From Tolypocladium sp. Sup5 PDA-1 (taxonomy: Eukaryota > Ascomycota > Sordariomycetes > Hypocreales > Ophiocordycipitaceae): a stretch of DNA of 64,000 nt. A program made the position numbers and the translations under genes. Under the pieces are notes generated by a model, which was not told the DNA's origin, did not search any database, and saw only the letters and a list, made by a program, of their open reading frames with translations. Positions 22,654 through 35,212 of this stretch are shown here, in pieces. Positions within the stretch are counted from its first letter, which is position 1. The number at the start of each line of letters is the position of its first letter. The stretch lies in contig JPHH03000027.1 of NCBI GenBank assembly GCA_000750105.3, positions 1 to 64,000 of the forward strand, given 5' to 3'.

Positions 22654-23725
22654 TCATGGACTTGTATGAACACTCGTTTCACCTTCACCATCGCCGCTTC
22701 TTCGCATTGAGGCCATAGCCCTGGACCTCAGAAACTCAGACTCCGCAGAGGCTGTGCGAAACACGGAGGTCGACGAAGGCATGCCATGCAGAGAAATAGC
22801 TGCCGTGGCCAAATCCGCATGTTCGGTTGGACTTGTATCCACCCCTGCAGTTTGAGTGCATTGAGACTCATTTGCAAAGTACTTTTTCCGTATCCATGGG
22901 AGAAAGTTGTAATATCCGCCGCAAGCGATAACCCCAAGCCACAACACGAGCTCTGACCCGTAAATGACCATGCCTAGGATGTCTAGTTTCGGCTGAAAGA
23001 ACACTGATACCAGAGAGAATAGATCCCCAGCTGCATCGATGCCAACAAAAATGAAAGAGATGCCTCGCACGGTTCGATGCACCCAAATATCCCAGTAATG
23101 TCGGAGGACGCCGGCGGCAAGTAGGACCGCAGAGATCACTGCCATGAGTGTCATTGGCCACTCAACATGGCGAGATTTTAGAATCCGAAGACCTATGATC
23201 AATGCCGCCTGGATACCTCCCATACCGACCGCAATTGGTGCGGTAGCCAGCAGAGACCGCGCTACAGTCCATTTCTGGTGACAAGTTAGCCGAGGCACCG
23301 CGCCAAACACGATATACGGAAGAAGACAATCGTACTTTCTGATAGTAGCAACATTGTATCCAGGTCGTCAAGCTGAGAAACGTGAGGATCTGAGGTTGTA
23401 TACGGAGCGCAATATTGAACTCTTCAACGATGTTGTACACGCCGAGCGGGACACCCGCCCAGGCCCAGAGCATCATCATCGAGGGCTGGAGGCCGGCAGC
23501 ATGGTGTCGACGATAGTTGACCACGATTTGCGGAATTAGCTGCGCTGAGGGTGAGTCTCACCCGGTTGTTGACTGTGAGGAACGGCACAAACGCACCTGG
23601 ACCGACCAACAAACCTATAGCAGGTGAGCTTTTCGTGACGCCATGTGGTGAGGCTGTCTCGGGGGAAGGTGTTATCATACCGCTCCAAGAATACCCAGTG
23701 CGTTGGCTGCGGCGGGCACGTCCAT
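22654..23725 (-). CDS. PQ-loop repeat membrane protein
   Basis: Seven-helix PQ-loop protein related to vacuolar and lysosomal cystine or cationic amino-acid exporters. Four exons: 23725-23681, a micro-exon of only 18 nt at 23614-23597, 23539-23336 and 23274-22654, for 295 residues. Splicing yields MDVPAAANALGILGA-VCWSVQ-LIPQIVVNYRRH, in which the first PQ motif (LIPQI) sits directly after the micro-exon. A second PQ motif is found in LRIQPQILTFLSL. Hydrophobic helices continue to about residue 215, followed by a Ser-rich cytosolic tail. The frame closes only if the micro-exon is included. Substrate unknown. Confidence 0.85.
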
Positions 23726-24382
23726 CTCATCAGGTGAATGTCGAAATAGGCTCAACCACAAGTATGCCGAATATTGAGTTGGTACGAGGTACTCAAGAAA
23801 GTATTGTTAGGCTTGAGGTGTTTTTTTTAGATCCTCAATAGCGATCCACGTCTCGATCCACGTCCCGCAATGTTATTAGATTGAGGCTCTCGAATAGGGC
23901 GCTAGCGCGAAGCACGTGACTTACAGGAAAGGAAGGGAGCCATGATTTTCACCCCTTTATATATAGTATAGGGATTAACCCGATACTAGTCTCGTTATCT
24001 TATTAATACCGTAATAATCGTCTCCGCTCGATAGTACTAGAAGAGCCCGTTTGCTAGCGCTATCCGTATATACTACCCTTCTGACAGAAAGCTAGAACGA
24101 AGCTAGACGAAGCTGGGTGAATTTGGACAGGGCTGGACGAAAACGGAAATTTTTGGGCCAACGGGGAAGCGGGGACTTGGAGGACGGGGGCCGCCGGCGC
24201 GTTGATACATAGTCATTTCGTTCCTTAAGGTATTTAGGAGGAGGGACGGTTACCCGTCGGTCTATTGGGCCCCGACATCACAATATGTACAGCAGATGGG
24301 CAGATGGGAGGTTCGTAGAATACGTGACAGAAATAATTAGCACTATTCGCTGGCCCGGGAACAGTTCCGACGTCGACGCCAT
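23726..24382. other. Intergenic with RIP-like AT-rich patch
   Basis: Promoter of the PQ-loop gene, then a patch at about 23945-24060 that is TA-rich and CA/TG-poor like the copia relic at the left edge. It may be a short transposon fragment. No terminal repeats or coding sequence are recognised. Confidence 0.35.
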
Positions 24383-24757
24383 CTACACAGGTCCCACCAT
24401 GTCCACAAAAGTCTTCTCAAAAGTCCAAATCCATGCCTCGATCTTGTCTTGATGACGGACGCGCGAGTTGTACTTGAAGTCGGAATACACCTGGCCCCTC
24501 TCGATGAAGATGACGACATCGAGGATGCCAACTGTGTCGATGGGAGCCATCCCGGGAGGTTTGCAATTGTCTGGGAGCTTCACGGCTTCCAGCAGAGACG
24601 ATTCTCGCTCCAGCTGCTGGAACTGACCCAAGCTCCGGAGGGCTAACGGTCCTCGACCCCTCGGTAGCGGCGTCGGGTATATAACTCTTTTCCCTAAACT
24701 ATTATCCCTTAGGGGCCACAATACTCTAGGGTTCTCTTGTTGCCATGACTCACTCAT
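24383..24757 (-). pseudogene. Unrecognised coding remnant
   Basis: A 124-codon minus frame whose second half (from about LLEAVKLPDN to WTFEKTFVDMVG) looks like the end of a real protein, with a beta-strand-like IDTVGILDVVIFIERG. The upstream part is TA-rich and may be RIP-affected. The family is not recognised. It could be the C-terminus of a degraded acyltransferase-like gene, but that is a guess. Confidence 0.25.
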
Positions 24758-25157
24758 GTTCGCGCTTATTACTTTATATTTCTACTCGATCCTAAATCAG
24801 TAGCACTATTAGTTATAGATAGGCGGGTCGCTATGTGTCAGGGTTACCTGAGGCAAATGGTTCAGGGGTGCTATCCTTGTTGGACAAGAACATAGCTTCC
24901 CCTTACCGTCTGCAGGAAGTTTAATATTTGTTTTCACCTGTTGCAATAATTGAAATCTCAACCGTGTGATTCTTAATTCATATAAATGGCTCAAGTGAAA
25001 ACCGGATAACTCGGCCTGAAAGGTGGACCATCCTGCCATAGTGGCCCATTAATAAAGGGGCAGTGCTGGATACTTCCCGAGTAGTCTCCGTACTAAACTC
25101 GGACATCCGGGATCTAATCTAATCAGATCGCACTCTCAACCATCTATATTAAACGCT
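24758..25157. other. Intergenic, no gene seen
   Basis: 400 bp upstream of the OPT transporter, partly AT-rich. It holds the transporter promoter; no clear TATA box or operator stands out. Confidence 0.4.
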
Positions 25158-28001
25158 ATGCCTCGTCTCATTTATCAGATTTCTAGTTGGCGTCCAAACT
25201 TGCCGTTTGCCGAGCAAGCCCGACTCAAAATGGAAAAGGAGGGACGAGATGGGCAATCTGCTAATGCACAGCCATGCGCCGATGAGAATTGCTTCTCCAC
25301 CACAAGACATTTATTCAGTAGGTACAGTGAGCCTCTATAAAAACCGCAAGGCTATGCTAACTAGCGCTGAGATGCTGTAACCGAACCAAAAGATGACACA
25401 CTATCTGCCGCTGGTGTCAACGTGGTGCCTGACGATCCATCGTTGCCATGTTTAACACTACGCATGTGGATCATCGGCATTGGCTTTTGTGTCATTGGAA
25501 GCGGTGTCAACACTCTTTACACGTTCCGTTTCCCATCTGTCAGCCTATCACAGTCTGCGATCCAGTTTCTAGCATATCCCGTTGGCAAAGCATGGGAGGT
25601 GGTCCTTCCGGACTGGGGAGTCACCATCCTCGGAAGCCGACACAGCCTGAACCCAGGTCCATTCAATTACAAGGCATGTAACTGTGGATGAGTTTGGGCA
25701 GTTGGCTGGACCTGCATTCTAACACCGAGTAGGAAAACATTTTGATCTACATCCTAGCAAACCTCAGCTTTATGACACGCCTGAGCGCCGACGTCTTGAC
25801 TGAACAGCGCGCCTTCTACGGCTACAAGGCGGGGTGGGGCTTTGAGATTATCATGACTCTTGCGACAATCCTCTTTGGCTTTGCGCTGGCAGGCCTTGGC
25901 CGTGCTTTTGTTGTTGAGCCACCCGAATTAATTTGGCCCGGGGTGCTTGGTAACACTGCTCTCAGCGCAGCCTTACATGGCTCGAACAAAAGGGAGCAAT
26001 CCGAGTAAGTCGACTCAACAACAATGCGTCAACCTAGGCTATCATGCTTATATTAGATATCTAGATCCTCATGGAAGTCCTCACGTTACAGGTTCTTCTT
26101 GTGGACTTTTGCCTCTGGGTTCTGCTGGTATTGGCTCCCAAACCTTCTGTTCCCTGCATTGGGATATTTCACATGGATATGCTGGATTTCGCCGCGAAAC
26201 GCGGTTGTTAATCAGATATTTGGCATGAAAAGCGGCATCGGCCTTTTGCCCTTTACCCTCGATTGTGAGTTGTCTGGGCCTCTGCAATGCCTAACACGAG
26301 TCTATGCTCACCGGCCGCCTGAGTCTAGGGAGTCAGATTTCGTACATCGGGTCCCCTCTGGTTGTCCCTACCTGGGCAATCTTGAACATTGTCGCTTCTC
26401 TTGTCTTCTGGATTTACATTTTAACGCCCGCGATGTACTACTCAAATACCTGGCTCTCGGCTTACCTTCCACTCCAGAGCAACTCAATCTTTGACAACTT
26501 GGGAAAGGTATACAACGTTTCGAGGGTCATCAACAAGAAGGATGGCTATACCCTTGACGCAAAAAAGTTCGATGCCTACTCAGATGTAAGGGGTTTTGTC
26601 ACTGAATCTACTCTGAAAGCTTCCCTAGGCTGACTTTCTCTGACCCTACCAAGATCCATCTCCCAGTGACGTATGCTTTGAGCAAGTTCGGTCTCTCTTT
26701 TGCCACTGTCACGTCCCTGATCTCATGGACACTGCTCGAGAAGCGAGTCGAGATTGGGACCATTCTACGACGGGTAAAATTGCCCTCAATATTGGGAGGT
26801 ACCACAACGTCGTGCCAAAAAGCGCGCTCCAATGAAACGTCCTCTCGCTATAAGGACGTACCAATGTGGTGGTACATTGTCTCTGCCGTCATGGCTTTCT
26901 TCTTTGCAATATTTGCGTCTGAATATTATCCAGTTCAACTGCGCTGGTATGGCGCCCTTTTGGCACTGGTTGTATCAGCGATCTTCTTCATTCCGGTATA
27001 TACCCTCTTCTTGTGAGTTATATCATCAAGCTGACTCCTGACGACTCAAGGTCGCGTGGGTGTTTGCGACCACCAATACCAAGATTGGGATCGAATTACT
27101 CTGTCGCATTATCGCCGGATACATGTGGGAAGGCAAGGTACTCGCTAACCTGTGGTTCTTCTCCCTCGGCTCCATCTCAGGAGTCAAAGGACTGGCGTTT
27201 GCCCAGGACCTCAAGCTCGGGATTTATTGTAACGTAAGTTTATAAATCGGGACGGCTATCATCATCCCACTCACTCAAAATGAACCAGATTCCACCGCGG
27301 CACCTGTTTATAGTCCAAGCTGTTGGACTTGTCATCGGGACACTTTCTCAAGTTTCTGTCCTCAATTGGGCTCTCACCCATATCCCAAACATTTGCACTC
27401 TGGATGCCCCAAATGGTTTTACCTGCCCCTTCTCTCGAACACATTTTAACACTAGCATGGTGTGGGGAGCTCTTGGCCCTCGCAAGTTCTTTGCTCCAGG
27501 CGCGCCTTATCGCTCACTCCTCTGGTTCTTTCTCTTGGGCCTCCTTTTGCCGGCTGCTGTGTACGGTCTGAAGAGAGTCTTTCCGCGAGCCCGCTGGCTG
27601 CGTCACATTCATGTCCCCCTCTTTTTGGGAGGTCTCGGGTATATCCCTCCAGCTTCAGGGGCGAATTATGGCAGCTGGGCAATTGTGGGATTGCTGTTTG
27701 GCCTGTTGGTGAAGCAGCACAATAACAGCTGGTGGAAGAAGTACAACTTCGTGCTGAGCTCGTCGCTTGACTGCTCCACCGCCATCTCGGGCATCCTCAT
27801 TTTCTTTGCCATCGTCTACACGGGTGCCTCTAGAGGATTCGAATGGTGGGGTACAACGGTGTACAAGGTACGTAATCTATGCTTTACGCGCCAATGCCAG
27901 TGCCTGTTTCTCTTTGTACTTACATCTTGGTGCAGGATACGTGCGACTGGAAAGGCTGCCCATATTTGACCTTGCCCAAAGGCGGCAGAATACCAAAGTG
28001 A
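25158..28001 (+). CDS. OPT-family oligopeptide transporter (Isp4-like)
   Basis: Proton-coupled uptake of small peptides at the plasma membrane. Nine exons: 25158-25317, 25393-25673, 25733-26004, 26065-26264, 26329-26585, 26654-26995, 27051-27233, 27289-27867 and 27936-28001, giving 779 residues. Landmarks in order: SGVNTLYTFRFPSVSLSQ (helix 1), FNYKENILIYI, SADVLTEQRAFYG, WPGVLGNTALSAALHG, FPALGYFTWICWI, FGMKSGIGLLPFTLDW, DVPMWWYIVSAVMAFF, AGYMWEGKVLANLWFFSLG, GLAFAQDLKLGIYCNIPPRH, and the C-terminal FLGGLGYIPPASGANYGSW. Intron 2 (25674-25732) starts with GC rather than GT; only that join gives NYK-ENIL. The N-terminus is short and its start the least certain point. Confidence 0.93.
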
Positions 28002-28238
28002 CTCTTCGTATTATGGGGCGGAGTGTTAGGCAGAGATGATTTCCAGAACAGAAGACATCCGACGAATTGCACGATCACAAGTTACGAAGAGGGTTCAACT
28101 ACGTTGGAGCGGGATCAAGCAGCAAAAAGAAGCATCAAAGGGAGACAGATACTTCTAGATTGTCGTATGACCAGCGCTAAGATGAAACATGACCGACCGC
28201 TCTCCACATGGCGCGCCAACGCAGAGACCGTTCTGGCT

Positions 28239-31200
28239 CTACGCCGCTTTCTTTCCATAAACGTTAGTCATGAGACTCTTTTTGACTCCAGCCACCAACT
28301 CCAGAATGCTAAACACCCGAGACACAACTTCAGATGGACCGGCTGCGTTGTGTAACTCTGGCAAGTAGAGCAACTCCTGCAGCCCGGATTCTAATGGCCC
28401 CAACTGAGCTCGCGCTGCATTAAGTTGAACCTGCATCCCGGTTTGCTGGAGTCTCATCGTGTGGTTCTCGTCTCGCAAAAAGGCATTGTCTGTGCGCAGC
28501 CTCTCATGATCTCTCCTCAAAAAGTGATTGCTCCCCTGAGCCAGCGTTTGGTTCTCTGGTCTTGTCGTTTCATTAGAGCGCAAATTCGCAACGGACGAAT
28601 CTACGTCGGTATTAGACTGTCCCTCTGCGTTATCCGTCGCGTTGGAGCCATTAATAACCTGCCCACCGCCTGAGATGCCAGATTGCAGGGTAGGGTCGTC
28701 GGCCGGTCTAAAGAGAAATGGAGCTTGCCAAAACATTTCGTCACTCATAATTTCGTCAAATGTTGGACCCTCGTTGAAAGTGCTTGTTGAATTCTCCAGT
28801 TGGCCTTCGACAGTCATCGTTGGAAAAGGGTCACTCCCGAGCTGTGGTTCCCCGGCGGCGACACTACGTTTAATAAAGTGAGCTTCAGAAATCTAATGGC
28901 ATATTACAGCTCACAATGCATGGATTGCGCATCATTACCTCTGTTGAGTTGCCGGTAGCTGGGTGAGCTCCGATGTGCTGCTCAAGTCGAGCTCTCGTAC
29001 CACACCCAATTGTGACCTGTTTGATCGAAGACCCGAACTATCAGAACTGGATGCCGGCGTTGGCGGCAACATGACCGCCGCGACATAATCTGGATACAGT
29101 GAGTTAAGAACCGTCCCATTGTGGCGTCATGGGACTTACATGGTGAGAGCTGCTTGTATCCGCCAGGTCCGTCCGCCAGTACGTCGGGCAAGAGGATGGC
29201 GATTAGCGAGTACCAGTTTGCCTCGCTACTCGCGATAAATCTCTGATCTCTGACCTGGTCCCTCTGCCTCAGGGTCATCCAATACTTGGTTGGAGATGCC
29301 CTCGCTACACAACTCTCCGAGCTTTCGTGGGTTCTTGCGTTTTGCGCTGTTTTGAACGTCTTCCAGCATCTGCTACATCGGACAAATGGATCATGGTTCC
29401 GAAACATGTGTGACCTAGGAGCCCATTAGCTTTGGGCTTGAAGCCTTAAACCTGAAATCTATAGTGTCCAGGTTTTGCCTACTTAATTCGGGGAAAAGTG
29501 TCCGCTCCTCCGTCAGGATTCTTTGCACTTGGCATGCAGCAGAAAGGGCTGCCTATTGGGTCGTACTTTTGGTACGGGCAAGCAAATCTAGGTCGAGTGA
29601 AGGGACTCTCAGGCGTATTCTCGGATGACTTTAGACGTTTTTGCCCGGGATCATCTTCCTCATCTTGACCCCGTCGCTGTAGTTGTCCCTTGTTCCCTTC
29701 CTTGTAGCTCGTCAAAGCAACTGAAGTTGCCAGGCCCTGCCCGTATAACTGTTCCGACGGCGCGTTGGATGAATTTACCCCTGCATGAGTGGGCACACCT
29801 AGACACTCTGTAACCTCAGAATCCGTGTTAGAGTCCGTTTGGGAACTTGAATAGCGGCTCATGGCCTCTTGGCTGGTAGTCTCTTCATCCAAACGCTTAG
29901 TCATAATCCAAGAAAGAGAGCGGAGAAGTGTATTGTCATAGTTGTCATTCTTGCCTGCCAAATTTGCGGCTTGCCATGGCGATGGGGACCTGGACAGCTC
30001 CTCAACTACAGTGTCTTCGCCCAGGACCTGGCTGTATTCTTTCCCGGTGTTGGTGATTTCTTGCGAGTGTAAAGCTCTGGCCTGTGGGGCTGATAGACTC
30101 ATGTCCCTGGTGAGTACAATGGCTTGGCTATCCACCAGGCTTTCAGCGTTGCTGGCTCTCGTCGTGTAAGCGCTACGCATATCTTGAGAACTCTTTACCA
30201 ACTCCTCATGTTGACCACTACTTCAAATCAGCAACCAGAGTACGGGCAGAAGTTTGATAAGATGCAAAATGAAATCAGCTTACTGTTCCGATAGCATGTG
30301 ATGGCGCTGTAGTAGAGACTTCCAAGGGAAATCTTTGCCACAACCGGGCACCGGACACATTGTCCGTTTCTTCATTCTCGTTATGCGTCGCTGCCGCCCA
30401 GCACTATGGTACCCTGAGTCCCTAGATACTCCAGACATGCGTGTTATTCGTTCCTCGAGTTCCTTGAACGAATCGGAAGATATGAACTCTGCACAATTAA
30501 GAGAGCTGAGATAGCCAGAGTCATCCGTGTGACAGCTTGAAATAGACATGTCTGAGGTATCTCCGTGGACCTTAGATCTAATGGAGCCTAAAGTGGAGCC
30601 AAAAGCAGCGGGAGTACGGATATTAGTTTCCTCTTGCATACTGTCGATAAGTGCGATATGCGGCATCTGGTGCATTCCTTCAGCTACCGTCGCTAACACC
30701 TGAAGATTTGACAGATGAAAGCCGTTCGTGGGGAGCGGTTCGCAGGTTTCAGTGGCGATGGGGCTTCGAGCCTGCGCCGTCACGGCTGGTTGCGCGATTA
30801 GCAAAACAAAGGAATAGCGTTTCTGCTTGAATGAGGTTCTTACGCATTCGAAGCTTTAAATCTCTGTATGAACGTGGATTGGCGAAGCTCATGCCTTGGG
30901 GGGGTCGCAGCTCGCTTTGCTCCATCGCAAGCTGAAGGGGGTCTCCGGGAAGTAGGCAGCAATCATGAACATGCTCAGGAAAGTGAAACCCCCAATGGAT
31001 ATCCGTGGATGTCTTTCCATTGCGGAAGTGCTCCGCGATATGATGCATTCGCCTTCGGTAGCTTTTCTCTTTGTCGTGCTGGTGTCCTGATGCCGCCGGG
31101 AAGAACTCGGCATGATCACAAAACCAGCATACGCCGTTCCTGGGAAGTCCCTCGTGAAAATGTTGGGCTATCATGTGCTCAATCCAGGGCTCCACATCGT

Positions 31201-31483
31201 GAAGGGGAAACGTCATCCCACAGCCAGATATCTTGAGGAACTCGCAGGGAAGCCATGAGGTGGCGGTCTCGGGGGCATCTGACCTCTGATTCGTGGAGGC
31301 ACCTTTACAGGAAGTCGTAATCCCGTAGATGTTCTCTTGCTCTGATCCTTCTTGTATGATGGCCTCGTATCGTGGGCGACCTTTTGGCTGCCCAAAGTCT
31401 ACATATACCCCAGGGGATATGTCCTCCATGATGGACGCACCGGGAGAGGCTGACGCGGCTTGGCTCCAGCTGGCGGGTATCAA
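28239..31483 (-). CDS. Large C2H2 zinc-finger protein
   Basis: Six exons: 31483-30844, 30785-30284, 30220-29483, 29414-29140, 29089-28939 and 28863-28239, giving 976 residues. A finger-like segment near residue 365 has Cys-x4-Cys then His (CPVPGCGKDFPWKSLLQRHH). A second block, about residues 600-665, has the fungal arrangement FACPYQKYDP...FPRIKSHMFRNH...VRCSRCWKTF...H...C, which is completed only by splicing at 29483/29414. The N-terminal part has further Cys/His pairs (CWFCDHAEFF). The C-terminal 190 residues contain a helical, probably coiled-coil segment (LRRDHERLRTDNAFLRDEN). It is a nuclear regulator by analogy; target genes unknown. Convergent with the OPT gene, 237 bp apart. The start at 31483 is the first ATG and could move if there is an upstream exon. 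Confidence 0.75.
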
Positions 31484-33296
31484 CTTCCAGCAGTCTCGGA
31501 GACTCGTGAGTCGTTGCTAATGTCTTACCACAGGGTCAGGGAAGAAGGGCCATCTCGAACCCAAATGAGGAAAAAGTGACTCCGTCTTCAGTTTTGTAAA
31601 GTGGGATGGGGTCGGCACAATGCTGGATCATAGTGATCGAAGCTGCGAGGCGGTGGACGAAAATTGAGCCGACACCTGATGCTGACGGGCTTCGCCCACT
31701 GTGCACGCAGATGTGCGCGCTTGACTACTTCTGGCCACGGAGGCGCAGCCAGTATGCACATGTGCTGTCGAGTTGCGGCTGGTTGCGAGACAATATTGGG
31801 TGAGGCTGCAGCAGGCGATCTGCAAGTTGATTGGATCCCGGTGGATGCGCTCTCGCTGACATAGATTCAGGGGAGCCATCGTCCAAGGTTAGAATTGAGG
31901 CGCAGACCTGCCGGTGTGCAAGCACAGGTGATGAAAGCTATCCCCGTATGTTTGGAACTGCAACCGTGTTCGCCGGTATGTGCTCCCCTATGGGCGAAGC
32001 CGTGTCGTGAAAGAGATCCGGAGATAGAAGTACCCTCAAGCAAACATATTTGCAACGCAGCCAGTCGCAGCCGGTCTGCACACATGTGTGAGCACGACGC
32101 GTTCGGCAAGTAGCCCGCGGGTTCGGTTCTGCCAAACGTGCGCACAGGCGAGCTCTTGTGTTCGGAAGATTCATCGAATGTAGAGACTCTCGGTGAACAA
32201 GACCCCGATATAAATTGAGGTCAGGAAGCCGAAACAGTCAGGGTCAATCCACTCATCAACAGTACAAAACGGATTGACAATAAACTCCTTGCTACCATCA
32301 TGAACAGTCAACAAGTCCCTACCAATTCGCATCAAGCAAAGCGCGAAAAGGAGTGTCCAGGCCTCGGGACGTAAGTTCATAGAGACAATCCTCGTGGAGA
32401 GCGGTGACAAGTGGCATCGAATGACGAGAAGCTGACTTTTTGTCTAGAGAAAGGGTGGCCAAGTTGCTTTCTTTCAGTACCGGCGCTATTGCCGGCTCAG
32501 AATTGGGCCATGACCAGGAGGGTTTGCAGCCATGGGGAGGAAGCGCGAGAGACGCTGGCAACGTACAGAGCTATGACAGACACATTGAGCTGGATCTACT
32601 TCAGATGGGCAGTCAGTTCGATAACATTTAGAATCGACCTGTGCGGAGTACATTAGATGACAAGTCACTCATGCAATTGCTATTTTTACACATTAATGAT
32701 GTAGACACGATATGTCCTTCGAGGCCGTTGAGGAAGCCCGAATCACGGATGCAAATAAGCGCTCTCCCACAACGATACGTATCGTGCATGTCTAGTCGCC
32801 TGTACATCGTGCGGACGGATCGAGGGGTAATGCAACGGTAGGCTCTGCAAGCTGATAGACAACTGCGGCTAACGATGCAGGGTGCACTAATCCGTATATT
32901 TTGCAGGGCTAGATTGGCGCAGTGGAATGGAGTTGTGGCCCATGGAGCATATGATAGGCCTTTAGTACGCTGCTCTCGGGAATAATGTCTCTGGTACGGA
33001 CAAAAGGACTGTTGGATGTGAATAAGACGGGTGGTCCGCCGAAGCTAGTGCATCTCATGTGCTTCCAACAACATGCTGTTCAATGTTACGGATACGCTGG
33101 ACGGTAAATGCAGGATGCCGCTTTGGGCAGGTCCTCCATCCGAAACACCAGCGGGGAAAATCCTATAAACCGCGTTGAGCCCTCTTGCTCTGATAAATGG
33201 GTACTCAACCTCGCCGCCTGAAATGTTTTAATTTATTAGTAGTGGGGGATACTAGGCTTCGGACAGTCCCTTCTTCGCACAAAATTACAGGCTACG
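31484..33296. other. 1.8-kb gene-free stretch
   Basis: Divergent upstream regions of the C2H2 gene and the GFA-family gene. Short frames on both strands show no family signature, and there is no RIP bias, tandem array or terminal repeat. Confidence 0.4.
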
Positions 33297-33851
33297 ATGT
33301 CGAGACTGAACAACTCAGATTCTGTGGACTCTGATACGGCCCCGGAGAACGTTTGGTACCCGTGCAACTGCCACTGCGGTGCCACATCATTCAAGATCTT
33401 CCATGAGCCTCTAGAAGCAACCTCTCCGGAACCCGCGCCGGTCGCAGTATGCAACTGCTCGATCTGTGCAAAGAATGGCTATCTGTTGATCTACGTCTTC
33501 AGAAACCAGATTGAGTATATCCGCGGATGGGACGAACTAAAAAATTATCGCTTCGCATCAAAGACCCGTGACCACAAGTTCTGCGGCGTCTGCGGCACGA
33601 GCGTTGGCATCGATTTCCTAGGCCTTAACAAGGCAGGGGATGTCATCGGCATCAATGTGTGTTGCCCCTTCTGGTCGCAGCTGTGCCTTGACTTCAGGGG
33701 AACAAGAACAGATGAAAGACATTGACTTCGCAGGTAGAGGCTGACAGATCTACAGGCGCGACTGATCCAGGGGGTGGACATCGACCAGCTGAATCTGCGC
33801 CCCGTGAACGGAAGAGCGTATCAGGCGGAATATAACGACCGGCATACCTAG
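33297..33851 (+). CDS. GFA-domain (CENP-V/GFA) protein
   Basis: Glutathione-dependent formaldehyde-activating-like zinc protein. Exons 33297-33656 and 33756-33851 give 151 residues. The zinc-binding cysteines are present: CNCHCGATSF near residue 19, CNCSICAKNG near residue 57 and FCGVCGTSVG near residue 97. Splicing adds ARLIQGVDIDQLNLRPVNG, which matches the usual end of the domain; without it the protein would stop in an unrelated tail. The real substrate of the many fungal GFA paralogues is not known. Confidence 0.85.
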
Positions 33852-34367
33852 ATCTTGGTTGCATATCGAACCGTTGACGGAATAGGGACTGACTGAATAT
33901 GCCGAGATGTAGTGGGCCATGTAGTAGTTACGCTTTGGGCAAGTCGTCAACTGGCGGATGATGAATGGAAGGACTCCCAACAGATTTCGAACGGAAATGC
34001 TCATACATCTACAAGTGTGGCACAGTAGTGGCCAGCGGACTCCCGAGGGTCTATCGTAAATTGTCCGAGCCGCTGCGGCGACGACCTGATATGCCGTTCA
34101 TATTTTTTTATGTAAAAGAACTTCTTCCCCCACCTACATCATACAACGTCGCTCCTTCCATCATCAGTTATCCATCCTTAAAGCGGGAGTCGGCGAAAAA
34201 AAAAATCTTTCCACTCGCATCCCTCGCTCCCCTCAACTCTAAGCTTCACTTCGTCTGCTACGTCAGACTACACGCTTCACCGGTCTCCTCCCAGGCTTGC
34301 CAGGATAAATGCCTCGGCGTCTACAACCAACGGAGGCGGCGGCCGCAACCCCCCCTACCGAAAGCCC
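33852..34367. other. Intergenic, no gene seen
   Basis: About 515 bp between the GFA-family gene and the broken gene that follows. The part from about 34120 is pyrimidine-rich, as in a fungal promoter and leader. Confidence 0.4.
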
Positions 34368-35200
34368 ATGACGAAGAACTCCAAGCCGAGCGGTATCACC
34401 AAGCGAAATGACCATGTACCGGCGAAGCGGCCAGATCGACGTACTACTTCGACCAAGTCGCAGGCGGGTCAGGACGAACCCCATCGCCGCAATATCTCGC
34501 AGCATCAGCATGAGAGATCACAAAGCAATAGCAGCCCGACCAGTCCTGCCATCGACCCTGGATTAGTGGCTACCACTCTACCTACTCCTAGTTCCGCGCA
34601 GCCGAATAGCACTGAACATGAACATCTACGGGACGGCGACTCCCTGGACCTTGGTCCTGCGCTGAATGGTACGTGTTGTCCGACTCCGTCGTACCAATGC
34701 TTTCTCCTTTCTAACTCTCATGAATAGCCAAGATCCGTCGAGTGAGAGAGCTTGATCTCTAGCCCCGCCAGGACGAGGGCATGAGAGCGTTCAAGCGTGC
34801 CCAGGTATGCTATTCAATTGGTCACTAGCGATACTCTGCTAACCGTTTTTGCAGATGGAAGTCACTGAAGCAATTGGAATAGATATTGCAGGTTTCTTTC
34901 GCAAATCGCAATACGCTAACCGCAAGCTTCGTGATGGCGGCAAGTCTTTCACGACTGACGATAAAACCCTTATAAAGGACTTAGAGACCAGCATGCGCGG
35001 TCGCGATGCTCTGCACCATGAATCGCGACCTCGAATACTTCGCGGTTGGTTTCCACTACGCCCACATTGTCGGACCGGGTCGGGAAAAGTTGATCGACAA
35101 CGCATACTACAAGGCTAGGAATAACATCAACATCTGGAGGTCCCGTGGTCTCAAGAACTTCCACGTAAGTCAACCCGGTAGCGCACCATGTTTCTAGCTA
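34368..35200 (+). pseudogene. Broken intron-containing gene of unknown family
   Basis: Three coding blocks with proper GT-AG introns between them (about 34670-34731 and 34805-34854). The first block is a Ser/Pro/Gln-rich N-terminus. The second reads AKIRRVRELDL, then an in-frame TAG, then PRQDEGMRAFKRAQ. The third reads MEVTEAIGIDIAGFFRKSQYA and continues to about 35010, where one base shift is needed to read on into TMNRDLEYFAVGFHYAHI. A final donor site at about 35167 has no following exon before the next gene. The first block may itself be shifted relative to an ATG near 34311. The family is not recognised. Confidence 0.5.
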
Positions 35201-35212
35201 CTGGAGCTAGCC

